A DNA stretch of 44,069 nucleotides from contig JAFTTJ010000007.1 of the NCBI GenBank assembly GCA_017466825.1, positions 1 to 44,069 of the forward strand, in the 5' to 3' direction. The stretch comes from Clostridia bacterium (GTDB taxonomy: Bacteria; Bacillota; Clostridia; Christensenellales; Borkfalkiaceae). Both the position numbers and the translations under genes were made by a program. Below, in pieces: positions 25,450 through 33,073 of this stretch; positions within the stretch are counted from its first letter, which is position 1, and each line of letters begins with the position of its first letter. The notes under the pieces were generated by a model that searched no databases, was not told the DNA's origin, and saw only the letters and a program-made list of their open reading frames with translations.

Positions 25450-25484
25450 AAAAAGGCTATGCCACTCGTTGGCATAGCCTTTTT
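25450..25484. terminator. Bidirectional intrinsic terminator between converging genes
   Basis: A perfect 15-base-pair stem, AAAAAGGCTATGCCA (25450-25464) with TGGCATAGCCTTTTT (25470-25484), around CTCGT. T-rich tracts follow on both strands, so it can stop the AraC transcript from the left and the hydrolase operon from the right. A smaller stem with a TACG tetraloop (TTTTTGC/GCAAAAA, about 25367-25384) lies upstream. Confidence 0.85.
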
Positions 25485-25501
25485 GTTTTAAAAGTACGCT
25501 T

Positions 25502-25514
25502 ATAAGTCGATTAT
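25502..25514 (+). repeat. Intergenic repeat ATAAGTCGATTAT, copy 4
   Basis: Exact copy, 35 bases past the alpha/beta hydrolase stop and 17 bases from the bidirectional terminator. No minus-strand promoter can lie downstream here because transcription ends, so this copy argues against a purely promoter-linked role. A degenerate relative (CCTATAACTGATTAA) occurs near 25391-25405. Confidence 0.7.
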
Positions 25515-25549
25515 CAAGCGTTTTTACGCTAGATTAACGACTATTTATA

Positions 25550-26572
25550 TCATTTGTTTCTGGTTATTTTACCAAAGACGATATCGTTGCAAAAATAATG
25601 CTCACGCTCGGTTTCAATCAATTCGCAAGCATCCGCTGCTCCCGCTTTTTCATACACCTTTTTGATGACCGAATAGACTTCACGCGTGCCTTCAATAGGG
25701 AAAATTGGGTCTATTTTACCGTTCACGAGCATGAGTTTTCTCGGCGCGATAAGGCAAGATAATTCACCCATATCAAAATATTTTGCCATATTAGGCACGT
25801 AATTACAAGTACAATGCCACATATCGCCGATACTGCTTTTGTAAGTAGAAATAGCGCAACTTGGAATTGCGAGTTTAATTCTCTTATCGTAGCACGCCGA
25901 ATAGTAGGTTGCCGTACCACCGCCCGAGTGACCGACGCAGGTAATATCGTCAAGGTCTAATCGGTCAAAATGGGCGAGAGAGTCTATGCCCTTTGAAACG
26001 TCCCAAACCCTTTCGCCAAGCAGAGTTCTACCCGTTAAAAGAGCGGTCATTGCGGTATATAAACAAGGACAACCTTCTCCGTCTACCCTACCCCTTACTT
26101 GGGTAAAAGGTTGACGCTCGCCAAGACCGCGTTGCTCAATGCAAAGAGCGGCGTAGCCGTGTTTTACCGCGTCCAAAGCAAAGGTGCTAGACTCCAAAGA
26201 ACGCTCGTCGCCGGGGAATTTATACTTGCCGATTGAAATATGGAAACCCGCGCTATGACCTTGCAAACAAATTAAAACGGGATATTTTTCCTTGCCCGTA
26301 TCGGGGATGAGAAGATAGCAAGGAACTACGCAACCCTTTTCGCTTTCAAAAGTATAGCGATAGCGAGTATATCCGTCCATTTTAACTTCTTCTTCAATTT
26401 CCACCTTTATTTCGCAAGCGTTTGAAGATATTTCGTCCATACGTAATAATTCGAGAAACTTCTCTCTCACTTCATCCGTCCACGCGTTAAAATCCGCCTT
26501 TTCGTCAAATTTTAAAAGTGGTTGTCTTTGCAATAGGTTTTCGTGCAAAATATCGTTATTGATTACTTTCAT
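25550..26572 (-). CDS. Alpha/beta hydrolase (Abhydrolase_7-like; putative acyl or acetyl esterase)
   Basis: A 340-residue cytoplasmic hydrolase related to the Abhydrolase_7/acetyl-xylan-esterase group. The nucleophile elbow is GHSGGG (S216), the acid is D288 in NGKIDPIFP, and the His is H325 in REHYF. The segment GRTLLGERVWDVSKGIDSL is characteristic of that group. No signal peptide was seen. The open frame continues upstream into the preceding gene, but I start at 26572, where AAGGAAAAG precedes the ATG and the conserved region begins. It is the last gene of operon D, 56 bases after the SGNH gene. Removal of acyl groups from imported sugars is the probable role (inference). Confidence 0.83.
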   Translation of the reverse strand: MKVINNDILHENLLQRQPLLKFDEKADFNAWTDEVREKFLELLRMDEISSNACEIKVEIEEEVKMDGYTRYRYTFESEKGCVVPCYLLIPDTGKEKYPVLICLQGHSAGFHISIGKYKFPGDERSLESSTFALDAVKHGYAALCIEQRGLGERQPFTQVRGRVDGEGCPCLYTAMTALLTGRTLLGERVWDVSKGIDSLAHFDRLDLDDITCVGHSGGGTATYYSACYDKRIKLAIPSCAISTYKSSIGDMWHCTCNYVPNMAKYFDMGELSCLIAPRKLMLVNGKIDPIFPIEGTREVYSVIKKVYEKAGAADACELIETEREHYFCNDIVFGKITRNK

Positions 26573-26628
26573 TTTCTTTTCCTTATTTATTTTTGACTCT
26601 ATCACGTCTCGTGACTGAGCCTTATTTT

Positions 26629-27351
26629 TTATTTTCTTAAAGCCAGCGTAACTGCTTTTATTACCTTTTTTCTTTCTTCTTTTGATACGGGCTCGTCGAA
26701 ATCGCCGAACTCGTCTATTGAAACGTCCTTTCCCGTCAAAAAACCGTACCAAGTGAGCCCCAACAAATATCTGCCAAGTCCCAACGAAGCGTGGAAAGTG
26801 TCACGATGGACTTTTAAACCTTCCGTCGTGGCGATATACATTGCCCTTCCGCAAGGGATAATGCCGTCGGCGTTAATTTCTTCTCTCGCCATTAAATAAG
26901 AGCGTTCAACTTTTTCAAACATCTCTTTCGAAGTTTGAAATCCCGCCATGACGAGCAGTCTTTCAGAGCCGTCTTCATACGCCCAAGTTTGGTGAATTAC
27001 AACCCTTGCTTTTGGCAAAACTTTTCTTACCAAAGTGGCAATAACGGACATATAGGGCGAGTAAGTGTTAAAATCGGCGCTAAAATGACTTGCTTGTTGC
27101 AGGGTTACCACGTCCCAATCATCCATTTGCAAAGCGCAACTTATCGAAACTAACCTTCCTGTACTTTTACCGTTTATTTCCAATTCGTATAAAGGCTCGT
27201 CGCTAATCAAATTTTCACAATGGGTTTGCAAAGAACAACCGCCGATATCCAAATTTACAGTTTGCATATCGTCACCGCGCGCCTTTGCGATCTCGTGCAG
27301 ATATCTTTGCGCGTCGCAAGAAAAACTGTTGCCTATTGATAAAATCTTCAT
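26629..27351 (-). CDS. SGNH/GDSL-type hydrolase (DUF4886-like)
   Basis: A 240-residue SGNH-superfamily hydrolase. The block I motif is ILSIGNSFSCD with Ser9 as nucleophile, and the C-terminal block is HRDTFHASLGLGRYL with Asp184 and His187. The layout fits the DUF4886 branch, often found with glycan enzymes and acting as carbohydrate esterases. No signal peptide was seen, so it is probably cytoplasmic. I start at 27351 because AAAGGAG lies nine bases before it; a TTG codon further upstream lacks a ribosome site. It sits in operon D between an amidohydrolase and a second esterase-like enzyme. Confidence 0.83.
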   Translation of the reverse strand: MKILSIGNSFSCDAQRYLHEIAKARGDDMQTVNLDIGGCSLQTHCENLISDEPLYELEINGKSTGRLVSISCALQMDDWDVVTLQQASHFSADFNTYSPYMSVIATLVRKVLPKARVVIHQTWAYEDGSERLLVMAGFQTSKEMFEKVERSYLMAREEINADGIIPCGRAMYIATTEGLKVHRDTFHASLGLGRYLLGLTWYGFLTGKDVSIDEFGDFDEPVSKEERKKVIKAVTLALRK

Positions 27352-27402
27352 ACCTATTACTCCTTTCCACTTTTTGTGCAAAATTTTTATAAAAACCTGC
27401 CT

Positions 27403-27415
27403 ATAAGTCGATTAT
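27403..27415 (+). repeat. Intergenic repeat ATAAGTCGATTAT, copy 5
   Basis: Exact copy, preceded by GCCT, 22 bases past the amidohydrolase stop and about 50 bases before the SGNH start codon. It lies inside operon D, not at a transcript boundary as far as I can see. Confidence 0.7.
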
Positions 27416-27437
27416 CGGACAATTTTAACGCAAGCGG

Positions 27438-28535
27438 CTATTTATTGCAACCGACTGTTTGTATAATATATCGTAAATCACAGTCAGCAAACTCCGCTCT
27501 TTTGCCGTCGATTTTTAATAAATCTTCGGCTTTTTGCAGTAGATAATTTTCGTCTATTCGCTTGGGGTTGCCAAGTCTTTTAATTGCGTTTTCCCAATAA
27601 ATTTTAGCGAGAATTTTCCTATCCATATTTACCCCGTGAAACTTTTTACCAAGGTAGGTATGCTCTTTATCCGTTTCAAAAAACTCTCTCAAAAATTTCG
27701 GTCGGCGCAAAAAGTTCTCTTCCCAACTTTCGTCCATAGGAAAGGCGTAGTAGTCCGAGCCGTAAATAATCTTATCTTGATAACTCTCGAAAACCTTTTG
27801 CCACTCGTCCCAATCGCTCAGCATATTTATTAACTGCTCTCCACCGGGGGTAGTGTCGAAAGCCGTGTTTTCATAATCTAAAAACGCCCTTGCCCGCTCT
27901 ATATCGTAACTCAAAAACCCAAAATGGGCGAGCGTAAGTTTTAGTTTAGGAAATTTTTTCATTATCCCGTCAACTTCGTCTAAAAGGGCTAATCTAGTGG
28001 GATAACTGCCGTCGTAAACTCGCCCCGCACTTATTGCGTGAGCGTCGGCTTTAGTTATATCCCAATTTTCTTCGGGGTTGGCTACGTGCATGGTTATAGG
28101 AATACCGTTTTCCTGCAAAAAGGCGTAATACCTATCGTAAACCCTATCGCAAAGGGGGCGTTTCATAGCCTTGCGCATAGAAGGATAACCTTCGAGCATC
28201 TTCATACCGTCGTAGCCTGCCAAAGCGTATTCGCTTGCTTGTCGAAGATAGTTTTTAGAAAGTTTTTCACCGTCTTCTTGCCAAACGTTTAAGGGATGCT
28301 CTAACCCCGCAAAAGCGTACGCCGTAGGCGAAAAGGAATATTTTAAGAAAAGCATTCTTATATTTTGCATTTCGTCAAAATAAAACTCTCCACTACTTGA
28401 AACTTCGTTTGGCAAACTCATAAACGCTTGTCTTTCAGTTTTTGTAAGGGGAAATTCCTTTTTAAAAATGCTTATAGCATCTTCAATCGGCATCTCGAAA
28501 AGATGATGAACGTGCGCGTCGAAAATCTTACACAT
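27438..28535 (-). CDS. Amidohydrolase-family metal-dependent hydrolase
   Basis: A 365-residue protein of the amidohydrolase-2 (TIM-barrel metal hydrolase) family. The metal-binding HxH motif is at the N-terminus (FDAHVHH, His8 and His10). Further family landmarks are AHFGFLSYDIE around residues 212-222 and the Asp-containing YGSDYYAFP around residue 260. Members include decarboxylases, lactonases and deacetylases, so the exact reaction is open. The start codon lies one base after the stop of the GH63-type gene and has no clear ribosome site, so translation is probably coupled. Acting on a sugar lactone or acylated product of the glycosidases is one possibility (inference). Confidence 0.82.
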   Translation of the reverse strand: MCKIFDAHVHHLFEMPIEDAISIFKKEFPLTKTERQAFMSLPNEVSSSGEFYFDEMQNIRMLFLKYSFSPTAYAFAGLEHPLNVWQEDGEKLSKNYLRQASEYALAGYDGMKMLEGYPSMRKAMKRPLCDRVYDRYYAFLQENGIPITMHVANPEENWDITKADAHAISAGRVYDGSYPTRLALLDEVDGIMKKFPKLKLTLAHFGFLSYDIERARAFLDYENTAFDTTPGGEQLINMLSDWDEWQKVFESYQDKIIYGSDYYAFPMDESWEENFLRRPKFLREFFETDKEHTYLGKKFHGVNMDRKILAKIYWENAIKRLGNPKRIDENYLLQKAEDLLKIDGKRAEFADCDLRYIIQTVGCNK

Positions 28536-28536
28536 A

Positions 28537-30237
28537 TTAATCTAAATATAATTCGTCTTGAATAAAGAGCAAGGTAAAGCAAGACGTCCAGTTGAAATCG
28601 CTAATAGCGTGAACGTGTTTACGCCAATCGGGCGGAGTCGTGGGCTTGCCCTTTCTCTCACACTCGTAGGGGTAAATTTTATCCCGCGAGTCGTAAAACT
28701 CGTATACTACACCCGTCTTTTTATACCATTTGTAAACTGCTTGCAATGTCTTTTGCTTCAACTCTTGAGCAAGTTCGTCGTAGCCGTATTTATATAACCC
28801 TTTAATGACGAAATAATTTAAGTTGAGCCACGCGCCGCCACGCCACATATCCGTGCCGTACATAGGATGGGTTTTAGCAACCGTCGCCAAAGGAAGTTCA
28901 GTCCAAAGCAAATCGGGATTAGTGAGCGCTTTTACCATCTTTTGGGCTTGTTCTTTACTAGGAACGCCAACCATCAAAGGAATAAAACTCGACGGCGTTA
29001 AAACTTTTGTAAATTGACCGCTAAAAAGTCTATCGTAATAAACCCCGTCTTCTTCGTCCCACAAGTTGGCGTTAATTTGAGCCTTTAAGTAGTCGCTATA
29101 CTCCTTCCACTCTCCACTCTTTTTATGGTCGCCGAGTTCTGCGTAAATTTTAGCCAGATACTCGCTGTCTTGCGCTTGGAAAGCAGAAAAGTCCATTGCG
29201 TCCATATTTTCATCAAACTCAAATCGGGGGGAATTGTCTTGACCGGACTCGCCCGACTTGCAGTTAGTGTACTCAGATTCAACTAGCCACTCTAAAAGAC
29301 CGTTGCCATTTTTATCTCGGTTTAACCTATCCCAAGTCAAATAGGCGTCGAGTTTTTTAACGCATTCTTTTAAAAACTCTTTATCGCCCGTCTTTTTGTA
29401 AACTTCCCACGTGCCCCACGCTAAAACTTGGGGCTGTGTTTCGTCGGTGTGGGCGTAAGGGTTGACCATTGACGAAATAAAGCCGTTGTCGTCGGCGCGA
29501 GAAAGCACCGAGCGAATACAGTCTTTAGCCATATCTTTATCGTAAGTAGCAAAGGCAAGGGCGTGGAAAACGCTATCCCAAAGCCACATTTGTCTGTGCG
29601 GAACTCTATCGGGCGTTGTCCACCTACAAGTGAATTTACCTTCGGCAGTATGAACGTTCACCTTTTGAACGGAAAGGGCTTTATAATACAATCTTTCATA
29701 TTTTTTATTTTTGCACTTGGGCTTATTTTTAAAATACGCGTATCTTTCAGCCTTTAAACTTTCCACGTCAGCGTCTATCCAACTCTTCGCCGAGCATCTT
29801 GCAAACCCGTACGAAGCCATCGAGTGAGAAATAGCAAACTTAAATAGCCCGTTTTCCATTTGACGGTAAACGACAGAAATGGCGTCGTCTAAATTAGTGT
29901 AAACGTCCGCGCCCAAAGTCTTTTGATATTTTAACTTTTTTTGCCCGATTATTTTAGGCAATACGGGGGAATAACCAACGAGAGTATCCATATCCGCAAA
30001 GGTCATAAAAAAGTCGCCGTCTGGCGTCGTTGCGTCTATCATATCGCCCGAGATCGCGTTAAAACGGACTCTGCCTTTTACGGGGAAATACACCTTAATC
30101 CACTCTCTAAGTTCAAAGCGAACTTCAATTTTACGCCTTGTGAGAGTGCCTACAAAATCGTTGTAGTAACGGTTTTTTCCGTCTAACCCGGAAAACCCGA
30201 AGAGTTGTCCGTAACCCCAAACGTTGTGAAGTTTCAT
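28537..30237 (-). CDS. GH63-type glycosidase with an (alpha/alpha)6 barrel
   Basis: A 566-residue cytoplasmic enzyme of the GH63/mannosylglycerate-hydrolase-like group. The predicted general acid is D221 in RQMWLWDSVFHALA, and the likely base is E513 in GVVYEFYD. Between them lies the conserved MWRGGAWLNLNYFVIKGL. An N-terminal beta-sandwich of about 160 residues precedes the barrel. Known members cleave alpha-glucosidic or alpha-mannosidic links, including 2-O-alpha-mannosyl and glucosyl glycerate. A strong promoter at 30283-30311 starts operon D here, and AGGAG precedes the ATG. Proximity to a GH38 alpha-mannosidase favours an alpha-mannose- or glucose-containing substrate (inference). Confidence 0.85.
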   Translation of the reverse strand: MKLHNVWGYGQLFGFSGLDGKNRYYNDFVGTLTRRKIEVRFELREWIKVYFPVKGRVRFNAISGDMIDATTPDGDFFMTFADMDTLVGYSPVLPKIIGQKKLKYQKTLGADVYTNLDDAISVVYRQMENGLFKFAISHSMASYGFARCSAKSWIDADVESLKAERYAYFKNKPKCKNKKYERLYYKALSVQKVNVHTAEGKFTCRWTTPDRVPHRQMWLWDSVFHALAFATYDKDMAKDCIRSVLSRADDNGFISSMVNPYAHTDETQPQVLAWGTWEVYKKTGDKEFLKECVKKLDAYLTWDRLNRDKNGNGLLEWLVESEYTNCKSGESGQDNSPRFEFDENMDAMDFSAFQAQDSEYLAKIYAELGDHKKSGEWKEYSDYLKAQINANLWDEEDGVYYDRLFSGQFTKVLTPSSFIPLMVGVPSKEQAQKMVKALTNPDLLWTELPLATVAKTHPMYGTDMWRGGAWLNLNYFVIKGLYKYGYDELAQELKQKTLQAVYKWYKKTGVVYEFYDSRDKIYPYECERKGKPTTPPDWRKHVHAISDFNWTSCFTLLFIQDELYLD

Positions 30238-30282
30238 AGTCTATTTCCACTCCTAAAAAACTCTAGTTTTTTTATAAGCAAA

Positions 30283-30311
30283 ATTATAACACAATCGTTA
30301 CGGCGTTTCAA
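30283..30311 (-). promoter_or_regulatory. Promoter of operon D
   Basis: On the minus strand TTGAAA (30306-30311), a 17-base spacer and TATAAT (30283-30288) form a strong promoter. The start would be near 30276, about 40 bases before the GH63-type ATG. With the terminator just upstream it separates operon D from operon C. Confidence 0.72.
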
Positions 30312-30419
30312 CTGCTTTTCAAAATTTTATTAAAAAACTTTTGTAAGTTTTTTTACTAACGCCTAATCAAAACCATGTTTTTTATCAATTTAAAAAATAT
30401 TTTATGTGAAAGTTAGGCT

Positions 30420-30432
30420 ATAAGTCGATTAT
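30420..30432 (+). repeat. Intergenic repeat ATAAGTCGATTAT, copy 6
   Basis: Exact copy preceded by GGCT, 32 bases past the GH38 terminator and 109 bases upstream of the operon D -35 box. A partial inverted copy sits at the GH38 stop codon (30547-30557), 115 bases away. Confidence 0.7.
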
Positions 30433-30463
30433 CAACCGTTTTAATCAATTCAAACAGTATAAA

Positions 30464-30487
30464 AGGGCGTGAATTTTATCACGCCCT
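30464..30487 (-). terminator. Intrinsic terminator after the GH38 gene
   Basis: A 9-base-pair stem, AGGGCGTGA (30464-30472) with TCACGCCCT (30479-30487), and a 6-base loop. On the minus strand it is followed by TTTTATACTG. It lies 66 bases past the GH38 stop and probably ends operon C. Confidence 0.75.
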
Positions 30488-30546
30488 AAAATTTTGTGTT
30501 TTTTAAACGTCGCATTTTGATGATATCTTGCCCTAAAACAGCGTTT

Positions 30547-30557
30547 TATCGACTTAT
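30547..30557 (-). repeat. Partial inverted copy of the intergenic repeat at the GH38 stop codon
   Basis: On the minus strand the last codons and stop of the GH38 gene read GCCTGTATAAGTCGATAAAA, matching the repeat consensus GCCTATAAGTCGATTAT except for an extra G and the final bases. It faces opposite to all other copies and includes the TAA stop codon. Confidence 0.4.
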
Positions 30558-32953
30558 ACAGGCATTTTATCATGAACAACTTTTGCTACACCGTCTTTGA
30601 CGACGACTGTTACGACTTCGCCCGCGCCCGCCGCTGCACAAGTTGCAGCCTTGCCGACCGTAAGCGTAAATTCTTCTTCGGTTTGGGCTGGGTTGTAGAT
30701 GCGGACGACGTATTCGCCGTTTTCGTTATGGTGACAGTTGGTCATAGTAACTTTTCCGTCTAAGCATACGTTTAAATATTTTTGATTTTCTTTTCCCGTT
30801 GGGAAAACGTTTACTGCGTACGGCTTTTGGTTAAATACTTCGGCTTCTTTATAAATTTCGTCAACACTACCGCGCATAACCCTAAAATTAAAAGTGTATC
30901 TACCGCAGTCAATTCTAGGCAAATATCTATCTTCCGGGTAAAGCGGAAGCCCTGCTATCGGATGGAAACAATATCCTGCGCCACGCAAGAGAGTAAGATG
31001 AATATAACCATCTTCTACCTTGCCTGCGTAAACGCCGTCGTTTATTACCGAGAATATCTCACCGCTTGCGTTTTGCACGCCAAACCACTTTTGGAATACG
31101 CACTCGCAGTTGGGTTTTTGCTCGAAAACGAAAGGTCCGTCGCCAACAACTTTTCCGCCGATAAATTCTTTAGGAAGGGGGATTTTTACCCTTATCAATT
31201 TATTCTTTTCGGCAAACTCAACCGTAGCCTTTAAGTCTACGTACGAGTGATTTTTATATTTTTTAATCTGCATTACGGCGTTCGACTTACCGTTGGTATA
31301 CAACCCTTCGCAAGCCGTTAAAATCTCGCCGTCTTCAATTATTCTCTCTGCCGAAAATCCGCTACTTAAAGCGCAAAAATCCGCAGTTTCTTCTCTCGTC
31401 ATTTGTCTTAAAGCAACGGGGTTTTCACCCATTGCAATAAGTTCTTTTTCGCTCATACCCCACGGGTCTGCGGTGTCGTCGTACACTTCAAAAATAGGCT
31501 TTTTAAGCCCCATAAATTCTTCAAGGTCACACTCTCTCGCAGGCGTAAACATGGGTGTTCTGGGAACTTTACTAACTTTAATTTCAAATCTCATCATTGA
31601 CGTGGGGGCAAGTTTACCTTCGAAAACGACCTTTTTACGCCAATCGAGATTGAGAGTCGACTCTTCCTTAATAGTTTGACAAGGAATTTCTACGCCGTCG
31701 GAGTACACGTGTGGAATATAGCGAATTTCTTCGTCCCAGTTTTGATTTTCAAGCATAAACTCGACTTCTATCGGCGCAGTTACTTCGTAGGGCGCATAGT
31801 TGAATACGAATATAGGGAATTCGCCCGCTTCGGCGTGTTTTTGCCCCATTGCCATACGCAAAAACACCTTAGTGCGATAATCACGTGCAATTTTTTCGGC
31901 AAGAGAAATTGCGCAAAGCCCTTCTCTTTCCCCTTCTTCTACTACCGTGCCAGGCAAAACGTCGTGGAAGGTGGTAAACAAAATCTTCTTTTCCGCCGAT
32001 TTCATATCCGCCGTGTCGAAAGAAATGCCGTTGAGTTTTGCAACTGCCAACATTTTTTCGGTTGAATAGAAGATATTTTCAGCCCGCCTAAACCCTTGTT
32101 TTATCTTAGCCATTGACGAATAACACCCCGGCATACAAGTAATAAGCGAAGACTTAACTTCACCCGAAACCTTAATATCGTCCGCAAAAAGGGCTTCGGG
32201 GGTGCTATGCTTGATTTCAACGCCGTCGATTTTAAGTTCGGCAATATCTCTTAAATCCTTTCTTGAAGGACCACCGCCGTGGTTGCCGACGCCCCAAAGG
32301 GAATAGTCTACGTCTTCCATGCCGTAACGGTCTTTTTTGCCTGCGTCCGAGCCGAGCATCCACATGGGATTACCTTCAACTTCGCTTTTTATCTTTTTAA
32401 CGGCTTCGCCAAGCCAAGTTCCGTAAGACTCGCTATGAGTCACCACGATAGAACTTCCGTCGGGTGAAGTCCATTTGAAAAACCTACCCGGATAATTAAA
32501 CTGCCTAATATTAGGACGGCAAGCCATATATCCGACGTAGCCGTTTTTAACTAAAATTTGGGGTAAGCCTACGCTATGACCGAAAGCGTCGAAATTGTAA
32601 GCAACGGTAGGCTCTACGCCGAATTTTTCCTTAAAATAAGCCTTTCCTACACTAATTTGTCGCACCAGAGTTTCACCCGACGGCAAGTTGCAGTCAGGTT
32701 GAAGATACCATCCGCCTACGATTTTCCATTTGCCCCTTTTAACCAAGTCCTTTATTCTCTCGAACAGTTCGGGGGCGCTCTCTTCAATGGCTTCGTAAAG
32801 CATTGCTTCGTTATGGCAAAAGATATAATCGAACTCTTCAGCCAAATCCGCAGCCGACTTAAAGGTCGCTATCGCCGTGGAAACGCCTTCGTCCCAAGTC
32901 CATTGCCAAACGGGATCAATATGAGCGTTGCAAATTAAGTGTAATTTTTTCAT
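30554..32953 (-). CDS. GH38 alpha-mannosidase
   Basis: A 799-residue zinc-dependent retaining alpha-mannosidase of family GH38. Zinc ligands and catalytic residues are visible: His11 and Asp13 in NAHIDPVWQW, the nucleophile Asp122 in YNFDAFGHSVGLPQIL, and His330-Asp331 in FHDVLPGT. The central helical domain and C-terminal beta domains complete the usual length for bacterial members. There is no signal peptide, so it acts on imported mannosides or glycans in the cytoplasm. It is the last gene before a terminator, 120 bases after the TIM-barrel-like gene, and AAAGGAT precedes its ATG. Its last codons include a degenerate copy of the intergenic repeat. Confidence 0.93.
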   Translation of the reverse strand: MKKLHLICNAHIDPVWQWTWDEGVSTAIATFKSAADLAEEFDYIFCHNEAMLYEAIEESAPELFERIKDLVKRGKWKIVGGWYLQPDCNLPSGETLVRQISVGKAYFKEKFGVEPTVAYNFDAFGHSVGLPQILVKNGYVGYMACRPNIRQFNYPGRFFKWTSPDGSSIVVTHSESYGTWLGEAVKKIKSEVEGNPMWMLGSDAGKKDRYGMEDVDYSLWGVGNHGGGPSRKDLRDIAELKIDGVEIKHSTPEALFADDIKVSGEVKSSLITCMPGCYSSMAKIKQGFRRAENIFYSTEKMLAVAKLNGISFDTADMKSAEKKILFTTFHDVLPGTVVEEGEREGLCAISLAEKIARDYRTKVFLRMAMGQKHAEAGEFPIFVFNYAPYEVTAPIEVEFMLENQNWDEEIRYIPHVYSDGVEIPCQTIKEESTLNLDWRKKVVFEGKLAPTSMMRFEIKVSKVPRTPMFTPARECDLEEFMGLKKPIFEVYDDTADPWGMSEKELIAMGENPVALRQMTREETADFCALSSGFSAERIIEDGEILTACEGLYTNGKSNAVMQIKKYKNHSYVDLKATVEFAEKNKLIRVKIPLPKEFIGGKVVGDGPFVFEQKPNCECVFQKWFGVQNASGEIFSVINDGVYAGKVEDGYIHLTLLRGAGYCFHPIAGLPLYPEDRYLPRIDCGRYTFNFRVMRGSVDEIYKEAEVFNQKPYAVNVFPTGKENQKYLNVCLDGKVTMTNCHHNENGEYVVRIYNPAQTEEEFTLTVGKAATCAAAGAGEVVTVVVKDGVAKVVHDKMPV

Positions 32954-33073
32954 AATAATTATCCTTTAGCCTTCGCCTAGCGTACGAGTAATAAGTTTTG
33001 AAAGACTAGTTTTGCAAAGCATATAAGGCTTTTAATATCCGTACGAGTTGGCGCGTAGCCATCCTTTATATAA

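Larger units (their letters stand above)
30238..30553. other. Intergenic region between GH63-type and GH38 genes
   Basis: These 316 bases hold the operon D promoter (30283-30311), one copy of the 13-base repeat (30420-30432) and a terminator for the GH38 transcript (30464-30487). The rest is AT-rich with no recognisable small gene. Confidence 0.6.

Noticed and set aside
25435-25506. A small plus-strand reading frame starting GTG after AAAGGGG, encoding about 23 residues.
   Set aside because: It lies across the bidirectional terminator hairpin, so most of it is the stem-loop sequence. A real short peptide gene is unlikely.
26573-26752. A longer start for the alpha/beta hydrolase that overlaps the SGNH gene.
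   Set aside because: The extra residues are a highly basic, low-complexity antiphase reading of the SGNH gene end. The ATG at 26572 has a ribosome site and begins the conserved protein.
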